Shown piece by piece: positions 44,999 through 45,994 of a stretch of DNA of 45,994 bases. Both the position numbers and the translations under genes were made by a program. Below the pieces are notes generated by a model. The model was not told the origin of the DNA, made no database searches, and was given only the letters and a program-made list of their open reading frames with translations. Origin of the DNA: Pseudomonadota bacterium (GTDB taxonomy: Bacteria; Desulfobacterota; Desulfovibrionia; Desulfovibrionales; Desulfovibrionaceae); contig JAEXRD010000036.1 in assembly GCA_023438245.1 (NCBI GenBank), forward strand, positions 1 to 45,994, read 5' to 3'. Position 1 is the stretch's first letter. Every line of letters starts with the position of its first letter.

Positions 44999-45718
44999 TC
45001 AGCTCCTTGCCAGTTCCTGGTAGGCCGTGTTCATCATGGCGTACATGTCGTCCTTGAACTGCTCGCGGTCCTTCAGCGTGTACTTGCTGGTGTCCACGGG
45101 CGGCAGGGCCTTCAGGCGCACCGGCTGGTCCGGGTTGAAGAATAGACTCTTTTTCGGCAGCAGTTTGCCCGTGCCCTCCATGACCAGCGGGGCCACCGGC
45201 AGCCCGCACTTGAGCGCCAGCACCATGCCGCCCACCTTGAAGTCCAGCAGCTTGTCCTGGCTGGGGTTGCGCGTGCCCTCGGGGAAAATCAGCGGGGAGA
45301 TGCCCGACTTGGCCGACTCCACTGCGGCGTCCAGGCTCTTCATGGCCGCGCGGCGGTTCTCGCGGTTGAGCGAGATGTGGCCCGCGTTGCCCAGGGCCTT
45401 GCCGTAGATGGGGATGCGGAACAGGCTCTCCTTGGCCACGAAGCGCATGTGGTAGTCCCACAGCGCGTCGAACAGGATGGGGATGTCGAACAGGCTCTGG
45501 TGGTTGCACATGAACACGTAGTGGCCCTTGGGGTCCAGTGCCGAGAGGTCCACCTGCACCTTGATGCCCGCCAGGCGTAGCATGCCCCGGCCGTACACCT
45601 TTCCGAAATAGTCCTTCTCGTCCAGGGTGGCCTTGCTCTGGTCGAGCATGAGCTGGCGGACGCTGTAGTAGATGGTGGCCGGAACCAGCAGGAGGAAGAA
45701 GCGGAAAATGCGCAGCAT
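44999..45718 (-). CDS. plsC: 1-acyl-sn-glycerol-3-phosphate acyltransferase
   Basis: This 239-residue enzyme converts lysophosphatidic acid to phosphatidic acid at the inner membrane. It has an N-terminal membrane helix (IFRFFLLLVPATIYYSV), the acyltransferase motif NHQSLFD (HX4D, ~70-76), KESLFRIPIYGKALGNAGHISLNREN, the FPEGTRNPSQ motif (~150) and APLVMEGTGKLLPKKS. The ATG at 45718 begins right at the hydrophobic helix; upstream in-frame codons have no Shine-Dalgarno. It is first in the plsC-rnj-FAH unit. Confidence 0.93.
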   Translation of the reverse strand: MLRIFRFFLLLVPATIYYSVRQLMLDQSKATLDEKDYFGKVYGRGMLRLAGIKVQVDLSALDPKGHYVFMCNHQSLFDIPILFDALWDYHMRFVAKESLFRIPIYGKALGNAGHISLNRENRRAAMKSLDAAVESAKSGISPLIFPEGTRNPSQDKLLDFKVGGMVLALKCGLPVAPLVMEGTGKLLPKKSLFFNPDQPVRLKALPPVDTSKYTLKDREQFKDDMYAMMNTAYQELARS

Positions 45719-45815
45719 GGCCTTCCTTTTTGTCGATGATTTCCCCGTCCCTACTCGAAAACCCGCCCCCGCACAAGGCCGGGCGGGAGAGGGGCGGGCG
45801 CTCCGGCCCCTATGG

Positions 45816-45847
45816 ACGAAAGAGCCAGCGGGTCGCCCCGCTGGCTC
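45816..45847 (-). terminator. Terminator of a gene lying beyond the right edge
   Basis: A perfect 10-bp stem GAGCCAGCGG/CCGCTGGCTC (45822-45831 with 45838-45847, 6-nt loop) is followed on the minus strand by TTTCG. It would end a minus-strand transcript entering from outside the window, isolating plsC-rnj. Confidence 0.75.
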
Positions 45848-45892
45848 CTGGATCGGTCGCATGTTCGAGGCGTTTCGCTCGCCGGGATTTGG

Positions 45893-45935
45893 GGCTGTTT
45901 CTCAAAGGATGCATTTTGTTCCCAGGCGAGGAAGG
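45893..45935. repeat. Partial second copy of the dispersed palindromic repeat
   Basis: GGCTGTTTC, CAAAGGATG, ATTTTGTTCC and GGCGAGGAAGGG occur in the same order and spacing as in the reverse complement of the right half of the 38634-38723 element. Only one arm is recognisable, and the sequence after it is G-rich without the matching second arm. Confidence 0.6.
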
Positions 45936-45994
45936 GGGCGGGCCGGTGGGGGGGGTAGCACACTGGCGGGGCCGCCCCCGCACCCGCCCCAAGC

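Larger units (their letters stand above)
45719..45994. other. Non-coding stretch upstream of plsC, window end
   Basis: No gene is supported in these 276 bp. It contains a minus-strand terminator (45822-45847), a partial copy of the dispersed palindromic repeat (45893-45935) and a very G-rich tail. A promoter for plsC should lie at 45719-45820 but none is clear by eye. Confidence 0.55.

Overview
The window is GC-rich (by eye about two thirds G+C) and densely coded. It looks like a chromosomal segment of a sulfate-reducing Desulfobacterota, most likely of the Desulfovibrio group. The grounds are a complete Ech-type energy-converting [NiFe] hydrogenase operon, a tungsten-type aldehyde:ferredoxin oxidoreductase, RNase J, a TauE/SafE anion transporter next to a membrane-anchored sigma54-type activator, and a lipoprotein of a type I remember from Desulfovibrio. 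I see no phage, insertion sequence, CRISPR, tRNA or rRNA. Coding is split into operon-like blocks on both strands, mostly with ATGA-type overlaps or gaps under 30 bp.

Layout. 1-253: non-coding. 254-3300 (-): AOR followed by an unusual class II aldolase-like protein. 3402-7985: TPR protein, helical orphan, DUF401 permease, AEC transporter, cupin and PhzF-like isomerase. 8106-16921 (-): carB, purF, kdsD, YkgJ-like protein and the bifunctional penicillin-binding protein, a mix of nucleotide synthesis and envelope assembly. 17136-19678: small lipoprotein, zinc-ribbon protein, chromate-transporter-like protein and YhcH-like protein. 19861-24868 (-): echABCDEF with a strong terminator. 25200-28409 (-): a five-gene membrane/lipoprotein/TauE operon. 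28410-29053: a long G/T-rich intergenic region with a good sigma54-like promoter for that operon and a 10-bp direct repeat upstream of it. 29054-38627 (+): sigma54-type activator, a truncated PEP-synthase-like protein, CobU, a DHH phosphoesterase and DNA polymerase I. 38634-38796: a dispersed palindromic repeat plus a bidirectional terminator. 38814-42376 (-): rpsB-tsf / pyrH-frr-uppS. 42536-45718 (-): acyltransferase, RNase J and an FAH-family hydrolase.

How the genes fit together. Ech would couple ferredoxin and H2 turnover to ion movement across the membrane, and AOR would exchange electrons between aldehydes and the same ferredoxin pool. The divergent module at 25200-34292 is the most interesting part. 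A membrane-anchored sensor with a sigma54 AAA+ domain carries a variant loop (GAFSEA) and an apparent winged helix in place of the usual Fis-type HTH. It faces a TauE operon with a sigma54-like promoter and is followed by an ATP-grasp/phosphohistidine protein that lacks the PEP-binding barrel and carries an unrecognised C-terminal domain. I infer a signalling and transport system for an extracytoplasmic anion or envelope state. From memory only, D. vulgaris Hildenborough has a similar arrangement around DVU0145-DVU0152, so the layout may be conserved while its function stays open.
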